Origin: an uncultured Methanoregula sp.
GTDB lineage: Archaea; Halobacteriota; Methanomicrobia; Methanomicrobiales; Methanospirillaceae
NCBI RefSeq assembly: GCF_963677065.1
Contig: NZ_OY781872.1
Location: forward strand, 2,413,419 to 2,477,418
DNA length: 64,000 bases
Direction of reading: 5' to 3'
Below the pieces are notes generated by a model. The model searched no databases. It had not been told where the DNA came from and saw only the letters and a list, made by a program, of their open reading frames with translations. Position numbers and translations under genes: made by a program. Shown here in pieces: positions 8,380-16,122 of the stretch (the first letter of the stretch is position 1; each line of letters opens with the position of its first letter).

Positions 8380-9069
8380 TTATTGCAGGACCTGCTCGTA
8401 GGGCGAGCCGGTCAGGTTCCTGTAATAGTCCACCGTGATATAGGCAGGATAAAAGGCGGTCCTGTACGCGGCGATCCACTCGCTGAGGGTCCGGAGATTG
8501 TTGCGGGAGGAGACGAGCTCCTGCCGGTAGATCAGCCGGAGATCAGGGTTATCGGTCCGGCTGATCGCGGATTCGAGATCCACGATGTGCAGCTCTTCTG
8601 CCCGGGCGCTCACGAGAAGCGCGTCCCGGACGGAATTGCTTGCGGTATTGATATCATTGTCCGTCACTGCCTGGAGTTTCCCGCTCGAGAACTCCGCTGT
8701 TGCATTCTTCTCGGGGGAGGCGATGCCGTACCGCTGGAGGATCACGTTGTCGGATGCCTGGTAGGCGCCCGATGCCCGGGAGATGTTTAAAAATACCGTT
8801 ATTTCCGGGTGCTGGGTTGCGAGGATCGCGTTGAGATCGGTGATATATTTCTGGTCTTCCTGCAGCCGGAGGATATCTGCCTGCTCGGTCCCGTTGAGCG
8901 GGGCCTGCGACAGGGCGCCAAAGGTTTTTGCAGTCGCGTTGCTGTCCGGGACCGGGATCGTTTCCGCCGGCGTGACAACCGTCCTTCCGGCAGGCAGGCC
9001 GGTGCATCCCGCGGAGGCGGCGAGGATGCATACGACGAGCAGGATTCCGATAAAGGGCAACCGGGGCAT
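8380..9069 (-). CDS. DUF2202-like (ferritin-like) lipoprotein
   Basis: A 229-aa exported protein. The signal peptide ends in a lipobox ASAGC, with the lipidated Cys at residue 22, then a Ser/Thr/Pro-rich spacer. The body (from ~residue 57) is helical, with acidic/His positions in the pattern of DUF2202 ferritin-like proteins, for example LRLQEDQKYITDL and NISRASGAYQASDN. The canonical metal-ligand glutamates and histidines are only partly evident, so metal binding is uncertain. It is likely anchored outside the cytoplasmic membrane. Divergent from the nuclease-fold gene at 9295. Confidence 0.7.
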   Translation of the reverse strand: MPRLPFIGILLVVCILAASAGCTGLPAGRTVVTPAETIPVPDSNATAKTFGALSQAPLNGTEQADILRLQEDQKYITDLNAILATQHPEITVFLNISRASGAYQASDNVILQRYGIASPEKNATAEFSSGKLQAVTDNDINTASNSVRDALLVSARAEELHIVDLESAISRTDNPDLRLIYRQELVSSRNNLRTLSEWIAAYRTAFYPAYITVDYYRNLTGSPYEQVLQ

Positions 9070-9234
9070 ATGTTCTGTGATAGGGTGCGCTGCATATAAT
9101 GCATTCTGGTTTTTTTTATCGCAGGATTCCGGAACCTTCCGGGAATATGTTTTGTTCGATATCCTGGACGATCGTCCCTTCGTGAGGGGAGATCTTTTCC
9201 CGGGGCTGGAAATACCGTGAAGAATAATTGCAGC

Positions 9235-9294
9235 GTATATTATTCAAGCTGATTAATATATTCAGAGAATATAATCCTTGGTGGTGACTACCTC
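9235..9294 (+). promoter_or_regulatory. Promoter and ribosome site of the EEP gene
   Basis: An AT-rich tract holds two TATA-like runs (gtatattatt near 9236 and ttaatatatt near 9252). GGTGGTGA lies about 8 bases before the ATG at 9295 and matches the archaeal anti-Shine-Dalgarno, which fixes the start. Confidence 0.5.
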
Positions 9295-10335
9295 ATGCCA
9301 CTGAAAATAACTTCATGGAATGTTGAGTGGGCAGATAAACTCATAAAAGATATTGATGATGAACAGATACGCGATCGGTGTGACAGAATCTACAAGACGC
9401 TCAGCGAGATCGATCCCGACATATTCTGCCTGATCGAAGGTCCACAGGGCGAGAAGAAAGCAAACGCATTCAGTACGGAGATCCTTAAGGGAGACTGGGT
9501 ACCCGTGCTCCTGACAGATGATGGTGGCTCCTCCGGTTCAAAAGACAAGGAGTACGCTACCCAGGGAACCCAGTGGATCTGGTTCTTTGTAAAACCGGCG
9601 CTGAAGAACCGCTTCCGGCTCCAGTCCCCATCCGTATGGACGCAGAAAACCGGTGGGAACCGTGAGTGGGAAGTCTATTACTGGGGACAACCGGGCAAGA
9701 AAGTGAAGCACACGTATTACCGGCACCCCCAGGTGCTTGTGTACCAGTTCGATGACGGCCGGGAGATGGAGATTATCGGCATCCACCTGAAATCCGGGAT
9801 TCCGGGAAAACCTTTCCGCAGGGACGAGAACGGGAACATAGTGCAGGAGTACGTGGACGATGCCCTGCAGAGCCGGGTCAAACTCGCAACCGAGGCCCGC
9901 AATGTCCGGGCCTATATCACAAAAAGATTTGGTGAATGCGGGGAAAATGCACCGGCCATCATGATCCTTGGGGATGCCAACGATGGCCCCGGGCAGGACT
10001 ATTTTGAAGAGAACTACCTCTTCTTCAGCACGGTCTCCAATCTCGAAGGGTCCGTGCTCGACTCGGAGCAGTTCTTCAACCATGCTCTCTTCGATTTCGA
10101 CCCGGGAGAATGCTGGACTATAAAATTCCGGGACGATGTGACCAATACGCCTGTTGACAAGAACCCGTTACTGATCGACCACATTCTCATGAGCCAGACG
10201 CTCTGCAACGGGACATACCCGGTGCAGGCCAACCGTCACGCAGGGATCGTGGAGTACAAGATTTATGATAAGTACAAGGGCCCGGCGAAGTACCAGACTT
10301 CAGATCACCGGCCGGTATCGATTCGGCTGAAGTGA
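9295..10335 (+). CDS. Endonuclease/exonuclease/phosphatase-fold protein
   Basis: A 346-aa protein of the EEP (DNase I-like) superfamily. It opens with ITSWNVEW (catalytic Asn), has an IEGPQ acidic residue near 48, LGDANDGPG near 228 and a terminal SDHRPV carrying the catalytic Asp-His. Intermediate elements (IIGIHLKSG, LLIDHILMS) are in the right order, so all catalytic positions look intact. Substrates in the superfamily range from DNA to phospholipids and inositol phosphates and cannot be chosen here. No signal peptide, so cytoplasmic. Strong GGTGGTGA ribosome site. Confidence 0.82.
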   Translation: MPLKITSWNVEWADKLIKDIDDEQIRDRCDRIYKTLSEIDPDIFCLIEGPQGEKKANAFSTEILKGDWVPVLLTDDGGSSGSKDKEYATQGTQWIWFFVKPALKNRFRLQSPSVWTQKTGGNREWEVYYWGQPGKKVKHTYYRHPQVLVYQFDDGREMEIIGIHLKSGIPGKPFRRDENGNIVQEYVDDALQSRVKLATEARNVRAYITKRFGECGENAPAIMILGDANDGPGQDYFEENYLFFSTVSNLEGSVLDSEQFFNHALFDFDPGECWTIKFRDDVTNTPVDKNPLLIDHILMSQTLCNGTYPVQANRHAGIVEYKIYDKYKGPAKYQTSDHRPVSIRLK

Positions 10336-10636
10336 GCGGGCATAACGGGGAACCGCAATCAGGGTAACACTGCGGGATCCACGAGAAGATGGAGCATATA
10401 ATTACCGGAGGTTCATCTGAGGGTAGTTCGGGAACATATGTCTGGGGGTACCGGATATGGGGATGAAGTTCCGGGTCCTGACCGTAGTGTACCCGGTAAT
10501 CCGGAAAAAGATTGCGAAGCCCATGGGCATTCATGGAGAATGGCTTCATCTGTATCAGGCAAATGGCGGATTACGATTAATCCGGGAGCCAAGAGATACC
10601 GGGCCCAAGAGGGAGAAAAAAAACGTATTGTGGTGG
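10336..10636. other. Convergent intergenic region
   Basis: Three hundred bases between two convergent genes. The only distinct signal is an A-run at 10616-10623, a T-run for the minus-strand TPR transcript just past its stop. An open frame crossing 10457-11098 on the plus strand is antisense to the TPR gene and is treated as a shadow. Confidence 0.45.
10616..10623 (-). terminator. T-run terminator after the TPR gene
   Basis: Eight consecutive T residues on the minus strand, 14 bases beyond the stop at 10637. Oligo-T tracts are the usual archaeal terminator. No strong hairpin accompanies it. Confidence 0.45.
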
Positions 10637-13258
10637 TCAGGCTTTCTTGTCGGTTATGGTGAATTCAAACGGCTCGCTCTCCCAGAGCCATTCGATCTCC
10701 CGTGGCGTTATTATCCCATTCTTGAGTACATAATCCGGTTGCCCGGGAATTATCTCGGCAATCCTGAATGTGACATAATGCTTGCCGATTGCTTTGTCAA
10801 TGGGATGATCGTGGGGCATTTCAACATAGTCGATGTATACCTGCTTGTTCCCGTCGCCATACACCTGCTGGGCCAGGAGGATCTCATCGTGGTACCTTAT
10901 GAAATACGCCTCAGTTTTTTCATCTTTCTTTGCCAGGATATAATCTGCAGTGTTGGGCAGGGTAGAATGACTGCGGGTTTCATCGAGGTACATGAACCGG
11001 ATGCCGATCTGGATATTGGCCTGACGGTACCCGACCACTGCAAACAGGATATTTACATTTTCCCTTGTGAGTTCTTCAATCGTGAACGGTTTGGATAAGG
11101 GTTCAGGTTTTGTCCCGGTTTCAAAAGCAGTTCCTGCGTCAATATGGGCAAAGGGAATGTATCTGTTATCCGTGGCAGCTCCTCTCCAGCAGCTGAAAAC
11201 AATAGCCGGGATTCCCCGGGATATGTCAGCATCCTTGATTACATGTCCAGGCAGGGCTTTATTACCGGTACTGACAAACTTAAAACCTTCAGGCAGAGTA
11301 GGTTCGGGTTCTGGTTTTTTCGATTTTTCATTGCCGGCAGCACTTACATTTTTTACTTCGCTTGCAGTTTCAGTTGTTGTATTTCCGGAATCGCCGGTTT
11401 TTGCTTTAGGTGCCGGGGAAGCGGGCTTGTCTGTTGTGGAAGTTCCGGTGTCTGAGTCCTGGCCGTTTGTCTTGGTATCAGTCTTTTTACTCAGCGAGTA
11501 CTGGGCATCAGGGAATTCGCAGCATTTGTCTATGGTCTCAAGGGTACTATTCGTCATGGTGTTCAGGAACGAATAGATAGGCTGGGCAAAGTTCCAGTCG
11601 AACTCTTCTGTTTTGGGCTTTGAGGGGGAATGGACGTTCTGGAGCCGTTCCAGCATAACCATGCTTGCAGCAAACTGGGTATTAACCCAGTTGAAGTATC
11701 CCATGAGCCACTGGGAATAATCGATCCGGTTCTTCTGGATCTTTGTCGGGGAAAGGAATATCATACTGAGGATGACATCGATGCCGCCGATGGCAGAGAC
11801 CGCAAGCGCCATGGGATTGGGAATTAATGTGTTGGAGGGATTCGCGGTAGTATTCGCGATGGGGGTAGTGTTGAGGATAGACGTTGTATTCGCAATGGCG
11901 GTAGTATTGAGAAAGGATGTGGTATTGGCAATGGCGGTTTCAGCTAGCGGGGACGGTTGCCTGAATGCGAAATAGAGGGACAGCAAAAATACTGCCATCC
12001 CTACAGAGAACAGGATATAGAACAGCCAGGAGACATGTTTTAAGGAACTCCTCATATCATCGCTTAAGTCTTTTAAATTCCGCTGGGTGGTATCAACGGC
12101 AGCAGTAGTGCTCTCAAGGATCTGCTTCTGCAATTCCACTTCCCGGAAATAGATGCTCTTTTTCCGGTAGGCATCGCCAAGCGCGATGATGGCCGGGGAA
12201 TACCGCGGGTCGAACTGCTGGACTTCCTGCAGGTCCGAAATCCCCTCTTCATATTTCTGCAATTCTATCTTGGTTATTCCCCTGGCATACAGCAGGTGGG
12301 GCTCTAATTTGTCACATTCTTTGAGCCCTTCGGTAAAACAGGCTATTGCCTCAGTGAATTTTTGCGCATTTTTCAGGGCAAGTCCCTTGTTGTAATATCC
12401 TTTCCAGAGATAGAGGGGCCGCTCCTCTGGCGGGAGACTCTTTGCAATCCCAATAGCGTTGTCAAAGGCAGCGAGCGCCTCTTTTCCTGCATCCTCTGTT
12501 TCGGTATCATACAGGTTGATGATACCCAGGACGTTCTGTGCGCTTACAAGATATTTTTTTAAGGTTTCATTCCCTGGGCTTTCTAAGTCATTGATCGTTT
12601 TCCGGATAAGTTTCCGGGCCTCCTCCCGCCTTCCGATCAGACACAGGGATAGACCACGGCTTATCTGTGCGGTAAGGCGGACCTTCTCAATTTTTAGGGA
12701 TTTTTCGTTCAGGTGCCTCTCACACCATTCTTTGTAAAGGATATCAACATCGTTAAAATAATCAAGGGCTTCGTCATCATGATTGGTCTGACTGAGCGAG
12801 ATCCCGATCTGGTGGAGGACTGTTGCATGCAGGTAGGTTTTCTCATTATCGGAAACTGTTGACGGCAGGACTTTGATGGTATTCTGCGCTTTGAAAAAAT
12901 TCTCCCGGGCCTGGCGGGGCTTGCGGATTTTTAAGAGGGCAACACCCTTGTAGAGATATGCATTGACTGTCACGGGAGAGTTTTTATCGTAATCAATGGC
13001 TTTGTCAAAAGAGGAGATTGCAGCGTGATAATTTTTTACCTTGAAATAGGAACAACCCAGGCGCTGCCAGGCATGCATACGGATCTCATCGGCAACATTG
13101 GTAGTGCCTAAGAGTTCCTCGAAATCCAGTATGGCCTGGTATTCATCTTCAGGTGTATTGTTCTTGCTCTTTTTCAGTGCATTATCAGATTTGACCTGGT
13201 TCGGATCCGGATTCTCAGGTGCAGGTCCACCCGGCCCGGGATTGCTGAGAACTGACAT
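10637..13258 (-). CDS. Large TPR protein with two membrane segments
   Basis: An 873-aa protein I cannot assign to a named family. Residues ~35-360 are tetratricopeptide repeats, for example AWQRLGCSYFKVKNYHAAI and SFDKAIDYDKNSPVTVNAYL. A TM helix follows at ~407-427 (FYILFSVGMAVFLLSLYFAF), then a short tandem repeat based on LNTTxIANTT (~435-470) and a second TM helix (~480-500). A charged Thr/Ser/Pro/Lys linker leads to a soluble C-terminal domain (~680-873). The NTT repeats would be N-glycosylation sites if exposed outside. Promoter TATA runs lie just upstream (13262-13290). It is convergent with the EEP gene. Confidence 0.72.
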   Translation of the reverse strand: MSVLSNPGPGGPAPENPDPNQVKSDNALKKSKNNTPEDEYQAILDFEELLGTTNVADEIRMHAWQRLGCSYFKVKNYHAAISSFDKAIDYDKNSPVTVNAYLYKGVALLKIRKPRQARENFFKAQNTIKVLPSTVSDNEKTYLHATVLHQIGISLSQTNHDDEALDYFNDVDILYKEWCERHLNEKSLKIEKVRLTAQISRGLSLCLIGRREEARKLIRKTINDLESPGNETLKKYLVSAQNVLGIINLYDTETEDAGKEALAAFDNAIGIAKSLPPEERPLYLWKGYYNKGLALKNAQKFTEAIACFTEGLKECDKLEPHLLYARGITKIELQKYEEGISDLQEVQQFDPRYSPAIIALGDAYRKKSIYFREVELQKQILESTTAAVDTTQRNLKDLSDDMRSSLKHVSWLFYILFSVGMAVFLLSLYFAFRQPSPLAETAIANTTSFLNTTAIANTTSILNTTPIANTTANPSNTLIPNPMALAVSAIGGIDVILSMIFLSPTKIQKNRIDYSQWLMGYFNWVNTQFAASMVMLERLQNVHSPSKPKTEEFDWNFAQPIYSFLNTMTNSTLETIDKCCEFPDAQYSLSKKTDTKTNGQDSDTGTSTTDKPASPAPKAKTGDSGNTTTETASEVKNVSAAGNEKSKKPEPEPTLPEGFKFVSTGNKALPGHVIKDADISRGIPAIVFSCWRGAATDNRYIPFAHIDAGTAFETGTKPEPLSKPFTIEELTRENVNILFAVVGYRQANIQIGIRFMYLDETRSHSTLPNTADYILAKKDEKTEAYFIRYHDEILLAQQVYGDGNKQVYIDYVEMPHDHPIDKAIGKHYVTFRIAEIIPGQPDYVLKNGIITPREIEWLWESEPFEFTITDKKA

Positions 13259-13394
13259 ACATAAGTATATTTATTATATATATAATTTACTTATTTTATT
13301 TTTGTTGCCGATAAAAAATGAGAGCACATCTTCAAACAGACGGTATCCCGCACATTATGAGAAATGGTACCTTAATAATTCTAAATGATTCACC

Positions 13395-13442
13395 TCACGC
13401 AAGGGCTGCGACCGTGTCGGCCCAGGTCTCGACTTTGGCCCG
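13395..13442 (-). pseudogene. C-terminal relic of the 167-aa repeated gene
   Basis: Encodes only the last ~16 residues (KVETWADTVAALA then stop) of the protein at 20525-21028, nearly identical in DNA. Nothing of the rest is present, and the downstream small membrane gene is also missing. Confidence 0.7.
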
Positions 13443-13893
13443 GATTCAATTTCATAAAACCTGCGTTCATCCCGGTTGTCGATATTCATTAAAAAACATA
13501 GTTCGACCAGCTGAGGGTAAATGTGCAGGTGAATTGTGCAGACGGTGCTTGCACAATTGGTTTTTACCAGCTGTTTTAATAGTCAATTTCCCAGACACGG
13601 TCTGGGGAATTTGCGGTATCGTCTCATAATAATCAAGGTAAAACCGGCGCATGTACTCAAGATTTGTTGTTGAAAACCGCGTACGAACGTTGTCGTCAGT
13701 CTCTCATGAAAGTACCTGGATTATCCGTTCCCCGTTTTCCTTCCGTCAGTTTCAGATCGCAATCCGGATATTCGGGGTCTGAACGAAATCCGCCAATTCA
13801 GGTTTTTCTATCCGGTGTACAAAGCTCCCGCGATGAAATCAGCAGCCTGGATACAGGGCTCAAGTCCAGGAATCATCAAATAAAAAACGGTCC

Positions 13894-14237
13894 GGGAATG
13901 GATCTCTGGGTGGAATACTATGAACTTCTGGCAGTGCAGACACGTTCGAAGTATCTGCCAATCAGGATTTCATTTCGACATAGAAACAGTCTCTTACCCG
14001 GTACCTTGCCTATATAAATGGAGTAAGGTACTCGGTAATAAAAGGTTTATAATCACTCCCCGAATTGCTCCTTGTGGACAGCCGGAGGTTGTCCCGAAAA
14101 TTGAAGGACGGGTTCACCAAGCGACAAACTTTGTGTTGAACTCAGTCCTGCCCGCAGGCATGTGATTTTTATCTTCTGTCCATATGAAGATTTTCCTCAT
14201 GCCTCCGAGTGAAACAACCGAAAAGAGGTACGAAAAA
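13894..14237 (+). repeat. Diverged direct repeat upstream of a secreted-protein gene
   Basis: About 340 bases are repeated, with roughly 80% similarity by eye, at 15774-16122. Each copy ends at the ATG of a gene beginning MKQ(I/F)K. Both copies contain a TATA-like box flanked by an inverted repeat (here 13998-14035) and a short hairpin GGACAGCC-GGA-GGTTGTCC. Translation also shows traces of an old reading frame (RADTFEVSAN-type residues), so the repeat began at least partly as coding DNA and may now serve as upstream sequence. Confidence 0.65.
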
Positions 14238-14740
14238 ATGAAACAAATCAAATTGGGTATCGTCCTGTTGGCACTGCTGCTGGCAGCGATGGTTATGTAC
14301 CGATGGCGAGCGCTGAAGGGCAGTCAATGTCTCCCATAACAGAAAAGGAAATTGTGAACCAGAGCGCTGCTCCTGCTGAACTATTGCCATATGCAAATAT
14401 TGCTGTATACGGACCCAGCAGTGCATAAAGAAATCAACAGGTATCGCTTTACACATCCGGAGAGATTGGTAATATTGTGAACGCATATTATCAAAAATTG
14501 TATATTCAGAATCTTGGTACAGGAACAACTGCCGGAGTTCAATACGATTCAACACCATCCGGGTGGACGCAAAATCTGGGTACATGGAGTAAACTCGGAT
14601 ATGTGATTGCCCATGACTCATTCAGTTCATCCTGGGGAGTAGAATTCACTCAGTCAGGAACCTGCGAAGTTGTGGCCAGTGTTGTTGGGATAGGAACAAT
14701 TCCTAGCGCACAGAGCAGAATAGTGATTTCTGTCTCATAA
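14238..14740 (+). pseudogene. Broken secreted-protein gene related to the 16123 protease leader
   Basis: The ATG at 14238 has the same ribosome-site context (gaggtacgaaaaa) and signal peptide (MKQIKLGIVLLALLLAAM) as the protease at 16123. One base is missing near 14296, shifting the frame after VM. The downstream frame then reads ASAEGQSMSP and continues to PSSA before an in-frame TAA at about 14430. It resumes as RNQQVSLYTSGEIGN and ends at 14740. Joining these gives a ~165-aa exported protein whose mature part is not homologous to the protease by eye. Two independent lesions argue for a true pseudogene. Confidence 0.7.
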
Positions 14741-14890
14741 TTTTTTTGGGGGAGGAAAGAAATCATTCGTGGAATTTATGCAAAGGAGACAAATTTCCGG
14801 ATTATTGTAATTATTGTAGATAATCCTAATGAGACCGCATGCGAAAAATATTTTATATAAATATAGAAAGACCATTATCCCGGTGCATTC

Positions 14891-15034
14891 ATGGAAGAAC
14901 TCGACCTTCTCCTCCAAATCCTGATACTCATTATTGCAATACCGTGTTTAGTCGTTTTCTATTGGTTCATCGGATTCAAAATTCTCATTTTCATCATAAA
15001 GATTGTAAAACACATCTGGAACCATGTGGATTAA
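14891..15034 (+). CDS. 47-aa single-pass membrane peptide
   Basis: Starts MEELDLLLQILILI and is almost wholly one long hydrophobic stretch ending in a basic/aromatic tail (KIVKHIWNHVD). A strong TATA box (TTTATATAAATA, 14852-14863) lies about 30 bases upstream, so the message would be nearly leaderless. An inverted repeat GGATTAT...ATAATCC (14799-14826) lies just ahead of the box. Its layout echoes the 46-aa peptide encoded at 15495, 19381 and 20376, but sequence similarity is weak. Function unknown; toxin or small effector is conceivable. Confidence 0.55.
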   Translation: MEELDLLLQILILIIAIPCLVVFYWFIGFKILIFIIKIVKHIWNHVD

Positions 15035-15457
15035 CTTGTGTTTGGAGGGGAGATTTCCCGGTGCAGGGTATCCGGCGGGATCTCAACTGGACAACATCGC
15101 TGACAGAATTAAACCCATTTTTTTATTTTAAAAATAATAAACGATCCGGGAATGGATCTCTGGATGTGATACTATGAACTCCCCGGACGTGCAGACACGT
15201 TCGAAGTATCTGCCAATGAGAATTTCAAATCTGCCTATATACGATTTCTCACCCAGTACCTTACCAATAAAAAAAGAGCCGACACTCATGAATGAAAGAA
15301 TCATATTCTCTGCCTGTATTTTTCTTATATAGCCTGAGGTTGTCCAGGAGAACAAGACCACGGATCCAACGATTCCTGACCGTATGGGAAAAGGTACAGG
15401 ATTATCCCCGGTTATTTGTGGAACAACCGGATGTAAAACTGAACGAAAAAATTCCCC

Positions 15458-15477
15458 GGCGGGGATCGCTCCCCGCC
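15458..15477 (-). terminator. Hairpin terminator, copy 1
   Basis: Perfect stem GGCGGGGA-TCGC-TCCCCGCC, followed on the minus strand by GGGG and an AT-rich T-run. It lies 17 bases past the stop of the 46-aa gene. The same element recurs at 19344 and 20339. Confidence 0.6.
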
Positions 15478-15494
15478 ATCGTATTCTTCTCGCG

Positions 15495-15635
15495 TTACTT
15501 TGCGGGGGGATTCCCTCCGGTGGACCCGATATGATCGAGCACCCGGTCCCACATCACGAGCATTCCCGGGATGACGACATAGGCGAGCAGCCCGGCTCCA
15601 AGGAACATGCCGGTGAGGATGAGTTCATTCTCCAT
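15495..15635 (-). CDS. 46-aa membrane peptide, copy 1
   Basis: Begins MENELILTGMFLGAGLL, has one TM helix rich in Gly/Leu/Val and ends GSTGGNPPAK. It is intact although its usual upstream partner is reduced to a stub here. The ATG is 8 bases past the partner's stop in all three copies, with a GGTG ribosome site inside that gap. Copies at 19381 and 20376 differ by one or no residues. Unknown function; intactness in all copies suggests selection or very recent duplication. Confidence 0.65.
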   Translation of the reverse strand: MENELILTGMFLGAGLLAYVVIPGMLVMWDRVLDHIGSTGGNPPAK

Positions 15636-15643
15636 GAAGCACC

Positions 15644-15706
15644 TCACGCAAGGGCTGCGACCGTGTCAGCCCAGGTCTCGACTTTTGTCCGGATTGCATC
15701 GTTCTC
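15644..15706 (-). pseudogene. C-terminal relic of the 167-aa gene, copy 1
   Basis: Only the last ~20 codons remain (ENDAIRTKVETWADTVAALA, stop). Homology to the full copy at 20525 breaks off at about 15706. Confidence 0.75.
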
Positions 15707-15773
15707 TGCTTGCCACATCAGATTGGTTTATTGTAGTGACTCAAATCCTAGAATCACAGAATTAAACATCACA

Positions 15774-16122
15774 AAAGATCCGGGAAGAGATCTCTGGATT
15801 TGATGCCATGATCTTCCCTGCCGCGCAGATATTGTCGAAATATCTGCCACTCCGTATTTCACACCGGCCGATAAACTGTCTCTTACCCGGTACCTTGCCT
15901 ATATAAAAGGAGTAAGGTACTCGGTAATAAAAGGTTTATACTCACTCCCCGGATTGCTCCTTGTGGACAGCCAGTGGTTGTCCCGGAAAAAGAGGACGGG
16001 TTCACGAAGCAACGAAACTCTGTTGAACCCGGTCCCGCCCGTAGGCATGTGATTATTATCTTCACTCCATATGAAGATTTTCCCATGCCTCCGAGTGTAA
16101 CAACCAAAAGGAGGTACGAAAA
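15774..16122 (+). repeat. Direct repeat and leader region of the protease gene
   Basis: Second copy of the 13894-14237 repeat. It holds a perfect inverted repeat GCAGATAT-TGTCGAA-ATATCTGC (15825-15847), the TATA box with flanking arms (15887-15924) and a hairpin GGACAGCC-AGT-GGTTGTCC near 15965-15983. Read as protein it stays open from about 15800 to 16049 (LTRYLAYIKGVRYSVIKG) but has no start codon. Part of it is therefore probably fossil coding sequence recruited as a long leader. AAGGAGGT precedes the protease ATG. Confidence 0.6.
15887..15924 (+). promoter_or_regulatory. TATA box inside an inverted repeat
   Basis: CCGGTACCTTGCC (15887-15899), TATATAAAA (15900-15908) and GTAAGGTACTCGG (15912-15924): the arms are imperfect inverted copies around the box. 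The arrangement is preserved at 13998-14035. A factor bound to the arms would block TBP. An alternative reading is that these bases are remnants of an old gene. Confidence 0.45.

Larger units (their letters stand above)
13259..14237. other. Mosaic of repeat fragments, no intact gene
   Basis: AT-rich promoter for the TPR gene at 13262-13290 (runs of tatata). Then comes a relic of the 167-aa gene (13395-13442) and an inverted repeat AATTGTGC...GCACAATT at 13532-13558. From about 13894 there is a diverged copy of the repeat seen again at 15774-16122. Open frames here are short and interrupted. Confidence 0.6.
15128..15710. repeat. Long direct repeat, left copy (~0.58 kb)
   Basis: Nearly identical to 20008-20582 over about 580 bases, in the same orientation. 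It spans a degenerate coding relic (RADTFEVSANENF and RFLTQYLT residues, 15140-15290), a terminator hairpin, the 46-aa membrane peptide gene and the last 21 codons of the 167-aa gene. Similarity stops abruptly at about 15710. The two copies flank the protease, its partner and the PIN module, so recombination between them would delete 4.3 kb. Confidence 0.8.

Noticed and set aside
10457..11098. 213-aa plus-strand frame
   Set aside because: Mostly antisense to the TPR gene's conserved C-terminus; no ribosome site.
11830..11945. Possible CRISPR-like short repeats
   Set aside because: They are in-frame NTT codon repeats of the TPR protein, too short and irregular for CRISPR.
13936..13958. tRNA T-arm-like GTTCGAA in a stem-loop, repeated at 15191 and 20069
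   Set aside because: Stem is eight pairs around a seven-base loop, other tRNA arms are absent, and the bases translate into a conserved peptide.
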